Positions 1 through 10,260 of a stretch of DNA of 64,000 nucleotides are shown one piece after another. Every line of letters starts with the position of its first letter. Position 1 is the stretch's first letter. The position numbers and the translations under genes are program-made. The stretch spans positions 131,878,875 through 131,942,874 of the forward strand of contig OU015496.1 of assembly GCA_907164885.2 (NCBI GenBank), given 5' to 3'. The notes under the pieces were generated by a model. The model was not told where the DNA came from and made no database searches. It saw nothing but the letters and a program-made list of their open reading frames with translations. The DNA is from Dolomedes plantarius. Lineage: Eukaryota; Arthropoda; Arachnida; Araneae; Dolomedidae.

Positions 1-1298
1 GGAAGGTCATTCGCAATTTATGGAAACGATTTTGCAATTTATTTTTGTGGTTTGTATTTTGAGACAGAAATTTGGTAACTTCAGAATAATCATCTGGTAC
101 TGTTTTGTTTTGATTGGAATGTAAAACAAAATATTTATTTTTAAAATGGCTCCTAAAATTCATCGATGGATCGAAGGTTACATAACTGCGCCTTCCGAGG
201 AGAAATAATCATATCAACAAATTATAAAGCAGTGTAAATATCGCGGATATGGCATTTCAAAGGAAGGTATTTATAATATATTAAATATAAAAGTAAAAAA
301 AACGTCTAACTGAAAGTAAAGATGAAAATATGACCGTGAAACCTCATCGTAAGACTGTTTATTTAAACGCAGGTAAATATCAAGAAATTAAGTCACTGAT
401 CCTAAATGAAAATCCGCCGACTTAAAAATCCATTGAATCGAAACGAGGAATGTCTGCTGGCACTGTAAGTAAAATCATTCATAAAGATTTGAAGTTAAAA
501 GATTGTTTAAACCTAAAGTTCATCTGCTTTGCCCAATAATATTCCTGAAAGAGAAACAAATTGTAGAAAATTATATGCAAAATACCTAGCTGCAGAAAAA
601 TGAAATTTGCGGTAACACTCGATGAGGCATGGGTGTATTTAAGCGGCAGTAATAAAAAAGATTACTTTTCTATTGCTCAGCTGATGGGAAAGACAGTACG
701 AAATGGTTTCGTCAGTGTACAGAAAAGTTCACTAAGGGTTTCATGATAGTTGAAATATTTTGTTACAATGGTAAAATAAAAATTTAAAAAATCTCAAGTA
801 AAGCCAAACTTTGTTCATTCTATTATCAGCAGAATATTTTCGAACCAATTTTTGAAGAAATTCCAGCCTTATGAGGAAAGGACATTGATAAAGTTGAACT
901 TCAAGTGTACAAAGCCTCTAGTCCCACGTCAAAATCAACTGCCGCTTATTTAGCAAAGAAAGAATCAGAAACAGGAATAAAGTGTATCATTTAATGAAAT
1001 AGTTGTTAAATTCCCTGGCGCTTCTCCAATGGACTTTTGCTCTTTCGGTTTATTAAAACGAGCCCTAGGAAAACGGCACCCAAGAACACTGAACAGACAT
1101 CGGAAAAAGGTCCTAGAGCAATGGGGTAAAATTGACATAACAATACTAAGTTGTTTTTTTTTTCATTGAAATTTCAAGCTAGATCTATTGTCAAGAACCA
1201 TGGCTATCACACATAAGCAAATCGTCGCAAAAAATACGGCATTTATACATGAAACTAAACTATCAAAATCGTTTCCCTAAATTTCGAATGACCTTCTG
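1..1298 (+). mobile_element. Tc1/mariner-superfamily DNA transposon, decayed, nearly full length
   Basis: The ends form imperfect terminal inverted repeats: positions 1-34 pair with 1264-1298, sharing the cores GAAGGTCATTCG and GGAAACGATTTTG. A TA follows at 1299-1300, as expected for a TA-targeting element. The outermost base and the left TA fall just outside the window. The interior is a broken transposase. The DNA immediately to the right is the same repeat unit found at 7.2-10 kb, so the element landed inside tandem array A. Scattered stops and frameshifts show that it is an old, immobile copy. Confidence 0.85.
146..1160 (+). pseudogene. Transposase remnant of the Tc1/mariner element
   Basis: The first plausible start is the ATG at 146 (MAPKIHRWIEGYI), 145 bp inside the left end. 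It meets a stop within about 20 codons. Pieces in several frames then follow: a helix-turn-helix-like N-terminal part (YRGYGISKEGIYNIL), and near 1013-1080 a C-terminal piece with SPMDFCSFGLLKRALGKR. The latter resembles the segment carrying the third catalytic residue of Tc1/mariner transposases. The family is DDE/D-type cut-and-paste transposases acting in the nucleus. Many frameshifts and stops rule out function. The exact subfamily is not assigned. Confidence 0.7.
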
Positions 1299-1300
1299 TA

Positions 1301-1490
1301 AAAGTTTTATCCGTGCAATATTTTGCACTAAAAAATCAAAACAGGAGTAAAAATAAAACCATTTAGATTCAGAACTGCTTTTGCGCGTAGAGTTTTTTAC
1401 ATTTTATTGAATGAAAGGAGAAATATATTTCATTAAACGTTCTTATATTTGAATTTTCCATCTAAAACTCTGAAATACTATGTATCTAGG
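1301..1490. repeat. Tandem array A, left fragment
   Basis: This fragment matches the repeat unit of 7.16-10 kb, sharing phrases such as GCAATATTTTGCACTAAAAA, GAATTTTCCATCTAAA and CTCTGAAATAC. It ends at CTAGG (1486-1490), which is the left target-site duplication of the Gypsy element. The unit resumes at 7159. It therefore lies between two transposons that both inserted into the same array. Confidence 0.8.
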
Positions 1491-2776
1491 TGAAGTAAAA
1501 TTGTGGTGGTAAAGAGGTAAAACAAAATTAGTTCAAAGGTTATTAAAGAGAGGTATAGTGGTTTTTACATGTGTACATTGCAATAAGACGTTGTGTATGT
1601 TCTGACAGTATTAACAAATTGAAAGTTAAATAACTTCATTTTTTATCAACTCACTTGACATGCAAATAACCCGGAAGATGTTACTTTGTTGGAATTCTTG
1701 ACTCTTGTGTCTCTCCCACTTGAGCATTGGAGGTGGGAAACCGAAAGACTGAAACAGTTCTGTAAACTGGAGCAACGTTGAACAGATGAAGCCCACGATG
1801 TCGAGGTTTTCAGTTCAGCTACCGTAAATGATGGATCGATTTCTGCCACGTGGAGACCGGTTTCTTATCGGTACGTTGTTTACTGGAACTGCATCAAACT
1901 CGCAGATAAAACTGGAATCACACACCAATCACGAAACGCAGGGGGTAATTTGCAAGAAGACACTGTATCATTGGAACTTGAAAAAATTTAGACTGTGTAC
2001 CCTTTAGCACTGTAGATGACGAATAGCAGAATCACGCATACTGAAGTTAAAGAAATTGGCACAGACAAGATCTCCTCGAGAAACACTTGTTTATTATTTT
2101 CCTTATAAAATTTCCATTCTACACCTTCAGCCAGCCAGTATCACAAAAAATAATGTCCGAATATAAAAATTTGGGGAGACACGCTCCAAAATTCCAATCC
2201 CTATCCATGTCGCTAACAATCGAGCTCCCTCTTTTATGGAGGGGAAGCAAACCTTTTGTACCCAAAACCTGTTCACACAAGCCTAGGTTAAAGTGCTTAC
2301 TCTGATAAAGAGATCCCATCTCCTTTTAGAATAAACAACAAAATAATGTCTGTAGAAAGGGGATAAATATTTAATAATAGCTGTATCAAAGGACTAAATT
2401 AGCAGAGAAATTAAACTGCGATTATATTGTTATTATCTTTAGGAAACATCGGCGTATGAATACATGTAAGCTATTGCACACGTGGGAAGTAGTTATTTTT
2501 GCAGTTAAGTTGAGAAATCGAATCGCGATGCGAAATTCGAATGAGGTAATCGATTCTATTATTGGAAAATGTAAACATATTTAGCTATTGTAGATATTAA
2601 CAGTATAATCGCTTTAAGCATACAATATGTATCTGGAAAATAGTTATTTTAAATTAATATTAATACAGCTAGCAATTAATCGTTTAGATGATATTAATTA
2701 AGTTAAGTTAATAGCGGTTATCATTAAGTCTTTAAATTCTTGAGTAATAAATTTTACATAGTGGCATTATGCCACA
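1491..2776 (-). repeat. 3' LTR of the young Gypsy element (1286 bp)
   Basis: In the element's orientation the LTR starts at 2776 with TGTGGCATAATGCCACTATG and ends at 1491 with ...TTTTACTTCA. Its first 17 bases are a near-perfect palindrome with 8-bp arms around one base. It is flanked by CTAGG on the outer side and a purine tract on the inner side. Small open frames inside it occur in both LTR copies and resemble nothing known, so I do not call genes here. Confidence 0.93.
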
Positions 2777-2788
2777 TACCTCCCCCCT
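2777..2788 (-). other. Polypurine tract of the Gypsy element
   Basis: On the minus strand the sequence immediately before the 3' LTR is AGGGGGGAGGTA, a short purine-rich run. This is the position and composition expected for the primer of plus-strand DNA synthesis in LTR retrotransposons. Confidence 0.7.
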
Positions 2789-4077
2789 ACAGAAAAGAAA
2801 AGAAAAAGGACATGGATCTTTACAAAGTAGCCAGGATTTCTGACTGATCAGAGCAGATACACACCTTCAACAATTTTAAAACATTTTTACAAAAACTATT
2901 ATAAAACACATTTAAAAACTGTTCTAACACACATTTAAGCGCTGACTGGCATGAAGAATTTTTTACAGGTTTAAATACCTTGACTTAATACTTTTTACAT
3001 GATGCTAACTATAAAATTACATGATTCAATACAATTAAAATATTTGTGATTTACTGTGCTAACAGTTTGACATTGAATACACTTTCAAATTTGTTTTATC
3101 CAATAGTGATAATCTCCTGAATATTTTTATGTGAAGTTATCTAATCTATTCTCTTGGGGAAACAATTAAAGTTGGATAAGAATCAATCAATCAATGTTAA
3201 TTATACCAATTGTGAAATATCAATACATCATTATAACAAAATTTTGACACTTAAACACATTTCAACCTTGATTTGTTACTTAATTACACCATTTGAAATT
3301 CTGAGCAAACATGTGGTGTGGCGAAAGGATGTATACATCATTTTGCATTATTTGTCACTCTTGAAATTTTGCACACACCTAAAAATTTTTTATTTTGATT
3401 CATTTTACTTTGTATTTAATTGTGATTTAGCTCAGATTTTTTCTTTTCAAAAAATTATTTGTTTTAACACATTGCTAAATTTTCATTTTAATTCTGCCAT
3501 TATCAAATTATACAAATGCTAGTTTCAACACATGAACATAAATTGCCATACAATTGAGTACGAGAACTCCAATATAACTGCAGCGTCTCCATGAGTCCTA
3601 ATTACAGTGGCAAATTTGCTAACGCAAAAACTTTCAAATTTGAAGTTGCATGTAATTACAGGATGCTATACGCATAACTCGATGACTGAACAGTAATATT
3701 CATAAAATAGTACCTAACTCATTGAAGATTTTTTTTTTGAAAAAACACATTACACACATTAATAAAATAATTGGGTATTGTAAAAACTATGATAGTTGTA
3801 GATAAAAAATTTTTTGTTATTCTGAACATATAAATATAAATCATATTAAATTAAAATTTCCCCTGATTAATTTCGGACCAGCCAGCAAAATAATCAGCAC
3901 ATATGCATTGATACGTCTATCAGTTCATATGAAAAGGAATGGCAACAGAGATGATTACATAGATTGTTGATGAAACATGTGTAAAATAGTTTTCACAAAA
4001 AGGAAGCAATAATGAACATTTTGGTAGCATGGTTTGTACAAAATTTGAAGAAAAATTTCCATTTTTACAATATGGCA
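2789..4077 (-). other. 3' untranslated part of the Gypsy element, no recognisable gene
   Basis: About 1.3 kb of A/T-rich sequence lies between the integrase stop and the purine tract. Read in the element's direction I see no long open frame and no envelope-like protein. A 122-codon open frame at 3154-3522 on the opposite strand is low-complexity and has no domain I recognise. Confidence 0.6.
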
Positions 4078-5571
4078 CTAGGTAACATTGAGAAAAGGTT
4101 GCAGAAAAAGTTTACTAACATGTAGTTTAATTTGTTTTTGGTCTTCGCCATCAATTTTCCTAATAATGTAGTTGTTATTACGCAGTTTTCTTGTGATTGT
4201 GTACGGTCCATTATATTTTGGGTGTAGAACATTAGGATCCGTAAAAGATTTTACATATACAACATCATTTATATTAAAAGTAGGAATATTTCTGCCCTTG
4301 ATGTGTTGGGATTGGCTATTAAAGTAATTTGTCTCATTTTGTTTGACAAGTTTTCTAGTTGAAATGATGTGTTGGTTTTGTTTTTTAATGTATTCTGAAT
4401 ATTGTTCTGAAACTTGAGGTTCATCATAGATATGTAAAGGTAAATTTAATTCCCTGCCGAAAAATAGTTGTGCAGGACTAAACTTTGTCACAGAGTGTTT
4501 GGCACAGTTGTAATGTAATTTAAAGAATAATAATCTATCAGACCATTCAAAAGTATTATCAGATAACGAAGCAATACTCTCTTTCATGGTGCGATGGACC
4601 CTTTCAACAACTCCATTGGAAGGTGGGTAGTAAATGCTACTTTTTCTGTGGTCAATGTTTAAGTTTTTAAGAAAATTAGTGAATTCATGTGATGTAAAAT
4701 TAGAAGCATTGTCTGAAAGTAAAATTTTTGGAATACCAAATCTTGAAAAGTATTGATTAAGTGCAGATATAATAGCTGATGACTTGGCACTATGTAAAGG
4801 AATGGCTTCGAGAAATCTTGAATAATGATCTATAATTGTTAGTATGTAATTCTTATTGTCATGGGAACGAGGAAGTTTACCAACAATATCTATGGCTATG
4901 AATTCCCCAGGAGCATAGTCATGCTTGGGAATCATTTTAGTTTTAGTTTTTGATGGTTTTGGCTTATTTTGTAGACACTTGTGACAATTATTGCAAAAGT
5001 TTTTTGTATCATTAAACATATTAGGCCAGTAATATTTGGATTTTAAAAAATCAAAAGTCTTATGAATTCCAAAGTGAGGAGCATGTGCAATTTTTAAGCA
5101 ACTCAATTTTAAAGAACTTGGAATTAAAATTTTCTCTGTTATAGTATTATTAGATTTTATTTTTTTCATTACCAGATTAGTGCTGCTATCAATAAAGTAA
5201 TTACCATAGTCGTTATTACTATCTTTAAGCTTTTGAATTATCTCACTAATAAATTTGTCCTGTTGTTGATGAGAGTTTAACAATTCTTTAGTGATATTCT
5301 GCTCTATAGGAAATATATTTAGGTTATGTACAGATAGTTGCTCATTAATTACACGAGAAAGGTAATCAGCCTTAGATGCATTGGTATCATCAATTATGAA
5401 ACTTAGAGCTCTGTCTGTTAGATTAAGTTTAAGAAAAACAAATTTTTTGGAATCAGACCAATTTTCCAATTTTGCAACTTCATCAAGTTGTTTTAGAAAG
5501 AAAGATATGTTGTCTGTACCAGTACCAGCAAATTTTGGCAAAATACTGGCTAATGATTGCTTGTTAGCCAT
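4078..5571 (-). CDS. Gag N-terminus fused in frame to RNase H tail and integrase (Gypsy element)
   Basis: This is an intact 497-residue frame starting at the ATG at 5571 (MANKQSLASILPKF). Residues 1 to about 63 look like the start of a Gypsy Gag. At about 64-73 the sequence switches to the end of an RNase H domain (ADYLSR at 68-73). A full integrase follows: a zinc-binding HHCC-type region (H163/H166 and C196/C199), catalytic Asp228 (AIDIVG), Asp287 (SDNASNF) and Glu323 (GVVERVHR), spaced as DD35E, and a C-terminal GPY/F-type module (PKYNGPYTI, about 451-459). Gag, protease and RT sequences between these parts are absent, so a single in-frame deletion is the simplest origin. Integrases act in the nucleus on LTR ends. 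Whether this chimera is made or active cannot be told from sequence. Confidence 0.88.
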   Translation of the reverse strand: MANKQSLASILPKFAGTGTDNISFFLKQLDEVAKLENWSDSKKFVFLKLNLTDRALSFIIDDTNASKADYLSRVINEQLSVHNLNIFPIEQNITKELLNSHQQQDKFISEIIQKLKDSNNDYGNYFIDSSTNLVMKKIKSNNTITEKILIPSSLKLSCLKIAHAPHFGIHKTFDFLKSKYYWPNMFNDTKNFCNNCHKCLQNKPKPSKTKTKMIPKHDYAPGEFIAIDIVGKLPRSHDNKNYILTIIDHYSRFLEAIPLHSAKSSAIISALNQYFSRFGIPKILLSDNASNFTSHEFTNFLKNLNIDHRKSSIYYPPSNGVVERVHRTMKESIASLSDNTFEWSDRLLFFKLHYNCAKHSVTKFSPAQLFFGRELNLPLHIYDEPQVSEQYSEYIKKQNQHIISTRKLVKQNETNYFNSQSQHIKGRNIPTFNINDVVYVKSFTDPNVLHPKYNGPYTITRKLRNNNYIIRKIDGEDQKQIKLHVSKLFLQPFLNVT

Positions 5572-5854
5572 ATTAACCTACACTTGTATACACAATATTT
5601 CACACAATTATATCATACAATACACTATAAAAACACAGAATATTAATACTTTTGCATATATATAACACACTATATATCCATTGCAATTTATCTTAATGGT
5701 ATGCACTATCAAATAAGAATTATATTTCACAATGTTTTATAAATTTTAAGTATGATCAATTATTTATATTTCATGCATTGATTGATTCTTATCAAAATAA
5801 TTATTAACACTATCAGAACATTTCTAACCCTGATTCGAACCTAAATTACTTTAG
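5572..5854 (-). other. Leader (5' untranslated region) of the Gypsy element
   Basis: About 280 bp of A/T-rich sequence separates the primer-binding site from the Gag start codon. No open frame of note. It is the normal position of an LTR-retrotransposon leader. Confidence 0.6.
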
Positions 5855-5872
5855 TTTTTGAACACGGCACCA
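5855..5872 (-). other. Probable primer-binding site of the Gypsy element
   Basis: One base inside the 5' LTR the minus strand reads TGGTGCCGTGTTCAAAAA. TGG followed by a tRNA-complementary stretch is the usual form of a minus-strand primer site. The tRNA is not identified. Confidence 0.6.
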
Positions 5873-5873
5873 A

Positions 5874-7158
5874 TGAAGTAAAATTGTGGTGGTAAAGAGG
5901 TAAAACAAAATTAGTTCAAAGGTTATTAAAGAGAGGTATAGTGGTTTTTACATGTGTACATTGCAATAAGACGTTGTGTATGTTCTGACAGTATTAACAA
6001 ATTGAAAGTTAAATAACTTCATTTTTTATCAACTCACTTGACATGCAAATAACCCGGAAGATGTTACTTTGTTGGAATTCTTGACTCTTGTGTCTCTCCC
6101 ACTTGAGCATTGGAGGTGGGAAACCGAAAGACTGAAACAGTTCTGTAAACTGGAGCAACGTTGAACAGATGAAGCCCACGATGTCGAGGTTTTCAGTTCA
6201 GCTACCGTAAATGATGGATCGATTTCTGCCACGTGGAGACCGGTTTCTTATCGGTACGTTGTTTACTGGAACTGCATCAAACTCGCAGATAAAACTGGAA
6301 TCACACACCAATCACGAAACGCAGGGGGTAATTTGCAAGAAGACACTGTATCATTGGAACTTGAAAAAATTTAGACTGTGTACCCTTTAGCACTGTAGAT
6401 GACGAATAGCAGAATCACGCATACTGAAGTTAAAGAAATTGGCACAGACAAGATCTCCTCGAGAAACACTTGTTTATTATTTTCCTTATAAAATTTCCAT
6501 TCTACACCTTCAGCCAGCCAGTATCACAAAAAATAATGTCCGAATATAAAATTTGGGGAGACACGCTCCAAAATTCCAATCCCTATCCATGTCGCTAACA
6601 ATCGAGCTCCCTCTTTTATGGAGGGGAAGCAAACCTTTTGTACCCAAAACCTGTTCACACAAGCCTAGGTTAAAGTGCTTACTCTGATAAAGAGATCCCA
6701 TCTCCTTTTAGAATAAACAACAAAATAATGTCTGTAGAAAGGGGATAAATATTTAATAATAGCTGTATCAAAGGACTAAATTAGCAGAGAAATTAAACTG
6801 CGATTATATTGTTATTATCTTTAGGAAACATCGGCGTATGAATACATGTAAGCTATTGCACACGTGGGAAGTAGTTATTTTTGCAGTTAAGTTGAGAAAT
6901 CGAATCGCGATGCGAAATTCGAATGAGGTAATCGATTCTATTATTGGAAAATGTAAACATATTTAGCTATTGTAGATATTAACAGTATAATCGCTTTAAG
7001 CATACAATATGTATCTGGAAAATAGTTATTTTAAATTAATATTAATACAGCTAGCAATTAATCGTTTAGATGATATTAATTAAGTTAAGTTAATAGCGGT
7101 TATCATTAAGTCTTTAAATTCTTGAGTAATAAATTTTACATAGTGGCATTATGCCACA
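5874..7158 (-). repeat. 5' LTR of the young Gypsy element (1285 bp)
   Basis: It is near-identical to 1491-2776 over its whole length; the one difference I saw is a single A missing near 6546. By family knowledge it should contain the promoter for the minus-strand transcript. I could not fix a TATA box or start site with confidence. Its outer end abuts CTAGG at 7159-7163. Confidence 0.93.
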
Positions 7159-7455
7159 CTAGGTTGTAGTATCCTCTTCGTTTGTAACTAATTGGAATAC
7201 AATAAGAAATTATCCTTAACTCAATTTTCCTGAAAATGAAATGGTGACTCCTAGTTTGGATTCTACATCCATCATTCATATAAGAAAAATTTTTAGCATG
7301 CCATTTTTTACACTCAAATGTTCCAATAGGAGATTAGAAAAAAAATTATTTCCATAGCTGTGTTTATGCTGTGTGTATTTTGACAGTAAATTGCATGAAA
7401 GGTCGAATATAATTTCAAAGCCGTTCTTATATTTGAATTTTCCATCTAAAGTTAT

Positions 7456-7961
7456 TCTATATATATAAAACAGTTCCGAAACTAACTGACTAACTGACTG
7501 ACATTCAACGCACAGACCAAACCGCTGGAACAAAAGGGTGAAAATTTTGTATAGGAATTCTTCTTATAGTGTAGGGGTACACTAAGAAAGACTTTTGAAA
7601 AAATTTTCTTAGATTTTTTAAAATTTAAAAAAATTTCTTGCTAATGCGGCAGACGATTAGAAATTATCCAAAATAATATTAAAATACAGTAAAAGATCTG
7701 TTCCTCAAACTCTACCATATTCTTTAGTATGTTCTATTAGATTTAATTTGAATATTTTCTTCTACATTATTTTGTCTATAAAAAATCCCGTACGATTTTT
7801 TTATAAATATATTTTTTTACATAAATTACATACATTGATCGTTGTTTTTATTATAATTATGTATATATATATATATATATATATATTGGCATTAATTGCA
7901 TACATTGACCGTTGTATTTAATTTGTACGTACTCCGTAGCTAAGTACGGGAATTCAGCTAG
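7456..7961 (+). mobile_element. Non-autonomous Helitron, copy 1
   Basis: The 5' end is TCTATATATATAAAACAGTT followed by a CTGACT-rich stretch. The 3' end shows the Helitron signature: a hairpin CCGTA-GCTAAG-TACGG at 7934-7949, then CTAG at 7958-7961. Helitrons are rolling-circle transposons with 5' TC and 3' CTRR and no target-site duplication. No Rep/helicase is encoded, so movement would need an autonomous relative. The same sequence occurs at 20494-21309 and 52219-52862 in the opposite orientation. It sits inside array A and is followed by extra copies of its own 3' end. Confidence 0.85.
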
Positions 7962-8018
7962 TAAAGAAATAAGCGTCTTTAGTGGTAATGTTTTTATTTC
8001 TAAAAATATCCCTTAGGA

Positions 8019-8065
<47 letters not shown>

Positions 8066-8223
8066 ATTATTTATTTATTTATTTTTTGCATTAATTGCAT
8101 ACATTGACCGTTGTATTTAATTTGAATGTACTCCGTAGCTAAGTACGGGAATTCAGCTAGTAAAGAAGTAAGCGTCTTTAGTGGTAATGTTTTTATTTCT
8201 AAAAATATCCCTTACGATTTTTT

Positions 8224-8264
<41 letters not shown>

Positions 8265-8377
8265 ATATATATATTTATAAAAAATCGTATTTATTTATTT
8301 TTTTGCAGTAATTGCATACATTGACCGTTGTATTTAATTTGAATGTACTCCGTAGCGAAGTGCGAGTTTTCAGCTAG
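7962..8377 (+). repeat. Two additional tandem copies of the Helitron 3' end
   Basis: After the first CTAG terminus the DNA repeats a block of about 200 bp twice, ending in CTAG at 8157-8160 and 8374-8377. Each block starts with TAAAGAARTAAGCGTCTTTA, then runs through CTAAAAATATCCCTTA, a TA tract and the Helitron 3' region (CATACATTGACCGTTG to the hairpin). The last hairpin is degenerate. The leading ~25 bp are not Helitron sequence; they match the flank of Helitron copy 2 inside array D. Array A resumes after 8377. Confidence 0.85.
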
Positions 8378-9234
8378 TACAGAATATATAGACTACAGAA
8401 TCGTTTTCATTTTAAACTGATAAAAATACTATAAGGAAGTGTACTGAACTCAATTTTGAAAAGAAATAGAGACTGATAATTTTGATCCTATGCCACCCAT
8501 CTGTTCATGTTTACAGTGCAATATATTACCGAGAAATATTTAACACTCAAAAGTAGCAACAGGAGCTGAAGAAAATCATTTTATTTCATAGCTGTATTTG
8601 CGTGTTATATATTTTTAATTTTTATTAAATAAGAGAAGAAATATATTTACTCAAAAGCTCTTATATTTGACTTTTCCTCTTAAGCTGAGTATCCAGGTTA
8701 TAGTATCGTTTTCAATTTAAACTGATTGAAATACTACACGAAAGTGTCATTAAACCAATTTTGAGAAACAAATAAAAGAGACTGCAATAGAAAAAATTAT
8801 TGAGACTATATGACCGATTTTTACGGAGTTACATGTTATAATGCATTATTTTACACCAAAATGTTGCAACAGGAGCTAAATAGAAACCTTTCTTTTCAAA
8901 GCTGTGTTTCCGTGTTATATATATTTAATTTTTATTAAATGAGAGGAGAAATATAATTATTCAAAAGCTCTTACATTTGAATTTTCTCTCTTAACCTCTT
9001 AAATACAGAGTATCTAGGTTATAGTATCCTGTTCGTTTTAAACTGATTGAAATACTATTAGAAAGTGTCTTTAACCCAATTTTAAGAAAGAAAAAAAAGA
9101 GACTGCAAAAGAAAAAATATGGAGACTATATGACAGTCTTTTACGGTGCCATATGTTACAATGCAATACTTTGCACTAAAAAGTTGCAACAGGAGCTAAA
9201 TAAAATCCTTTCCTTTCATAGCTGTATATCCGTG

Positions 9235-9235
<1 letters not shown>

Positions 9236-9308
<73 letters not shown>
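9236..9308. repeat. TA microsatellite in array A
   Basis: About 36 TA repeats occupy a position where other array-A units have only a few (GTGTTATATATAT). The tract is therefore a unit-internal seed that expanded in one copy. Shorter TA tracts at 7862-7887, 8030-8062 and 8229-8274 lie inside the Helitron-derived DNA. Open frames of alternating Tyr-Ile here are artefacts of the repeat. Confidence 0.9.
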
Positions 9309-9310
<2 letters not shown>

Positions 9311-9999
9311 TTTTTATTAAATGAGAGAAGAAATGTAATAACTCAAACACTTTTATATTTAAATTTTCCATCTAAAGCTCTGAAATACAGAGTATATAGT
9401 TTATAGTATCCTGTTCATTTTAAGCTGATTGAAATATTATAAGAAAGTGTCCTTAACCCAATTTTGAGAAAAATAAAAAGATGGAGACTGTATGACAGTT
9501 TTTTAAGGTGCCATATGTTATAATGCAATATTTTACACAGGAGATAGATAAAAACCTTTCTTTTCACAGCTATGTTTTCGTGTTATGCATTTTCGCATTT
9601 TATAAAATGAGATCTGAAATTCATTTACACTAACTCTCTTACATTTGAATTTCCCATTCAAAGCTCTGAATTACAGAGAATCTAGACTACAGAATATTTT
9701 TCGCTTTAAACAGATTTAAACATTATAAGAAAGTATCATTAACTCAATTTTGAAAAGAAATATAGACTGCTTGTTTTGATCCTACACCACCCATATATGG
9801 AAGTCTATAACGGTGCAATATTTTATACTAAAAAGTTACAACAGGAGCTAAAAAAAAACCTTTTCATTTCACAGCTGTGTTTGGGCGTTATGAAATTTGA
9901 CAGTTTGTGACATGAAAGGTTCAGTATAATTTCTAAAATTCTCTTCTATTTGACTTTTCCATCCAAAGCTCTGAAATACAGAGTATCTATTCAACAGCA

Positions 10000-10260
10000 T
10001 CCTTTTATGAGAACTAAACTCCGACCCCCTTAGCACGCTCTTCCTGCGTAGGCAGCAGCGCCTACACGATATCGAGGTGAAATGAATCTCGCAGGGGCAA
10101 AGGCAAAGTGAGGCGCCCAGTGGGTGACATTTTTGCCGATAGATGGCGAAGCGGTCGCTCTCCATAAATTGAGCCGCGAACACGGGAGACTGGACACATA
10201 AAATCGGAAACCTGGATCTTACACTTTCAAAAACGGCCTTGCGAACATATAAGAGAGTAG
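10000..10260. other. Locally GC-rich, CpG-containing segment of unknown nature
   Basis: This ~250-bp stretch is clearly richer in G, C and CpG than its surroundings and contains GCAGCAGCGCCTAC, GATAGATGGCGAAGCG and GAGCCGCGAACACGGGAG. A 104-codon minus-strand frame (9869-10183) runs from it into array A, but its tail is repeat DNA, so I do not call it a gene. It could be an unrecognised transposon fragment or a promoter-proximal host exon. Confidence 0.4.

Larger units (their letters stand above)
1491..7158 (-). mobile_element. Young Ty3/Gypsy-type LTR retrotransposon, internally deleted
   Basis: Two near-identical direct repeats (1491-2776 and 5874-7158) bound the element. Each begins TG and ends CA. 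The 5-bp duplication CTAGG at 1486-1490 and 7159-7163 marks the insertion site. Read on the minus strand the order is 5' LTR, primer-binding site, leader, one long reading frame, a 1.3-kb untranslated tail, a purine tract and the 3' LTR. I saw only a one-base indel between the LTRs (A run near 2170 versus 6546), so the insertion is recent. The body is only about 3.1 kb and lacks protease, reverse transcriptase and most of Gag and RNase H, so it could move only with enzymes supplied in trans. The CTAGG site is part of the array-A repeat unit. Confidence 0.93.
7159..9998. repeat. Tandem array A, main part (~300-bp units)
   Basis: The unit carries the phrases TATCTAGGTTATAGTATCCTG, CTTAACCCAATTTTGA, GCAACAGGAGCTAAAT, CATAGCTGTGTTTCCGTG and GAATTTTCCATCTAAAGC. 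Anchors of the first phrase or its variants fall near 7159, 8388, 8690, 9011, 9393, 9670 and 9985. The period is about 280-320 bp, and 382 where an internal TA tract has expanded. Units differ by many substitutions, so the array is old. A Helitron interrupts it at 7456-8377. There are no credible genes. Confidence 0.85.

Noticed and set aside
1646..1849. Identical 67-codon minus-strand frames at 1646-1849 and 6029-6232
   Set aside because: They are the same position in the two LTR copies. Duplication explains the identity, and nothing suggests a protein.
2087..2319. Overlapping open frames on both strands (also at 6510-6701)
   Set aside because: LTR sequence; the frame even changes length with the single-base indel between LTRs, so it is not under selection.
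3154..3522. 122-codon plus-strand frame inside the Gypsy element
   Set aside because: Antisense to the element, low complexity, no start context or domain.
9869..10183. 104-codon minus-strand frame
   Set aside because: Half of it is array-A repeat; the other units do not keep the frame open.
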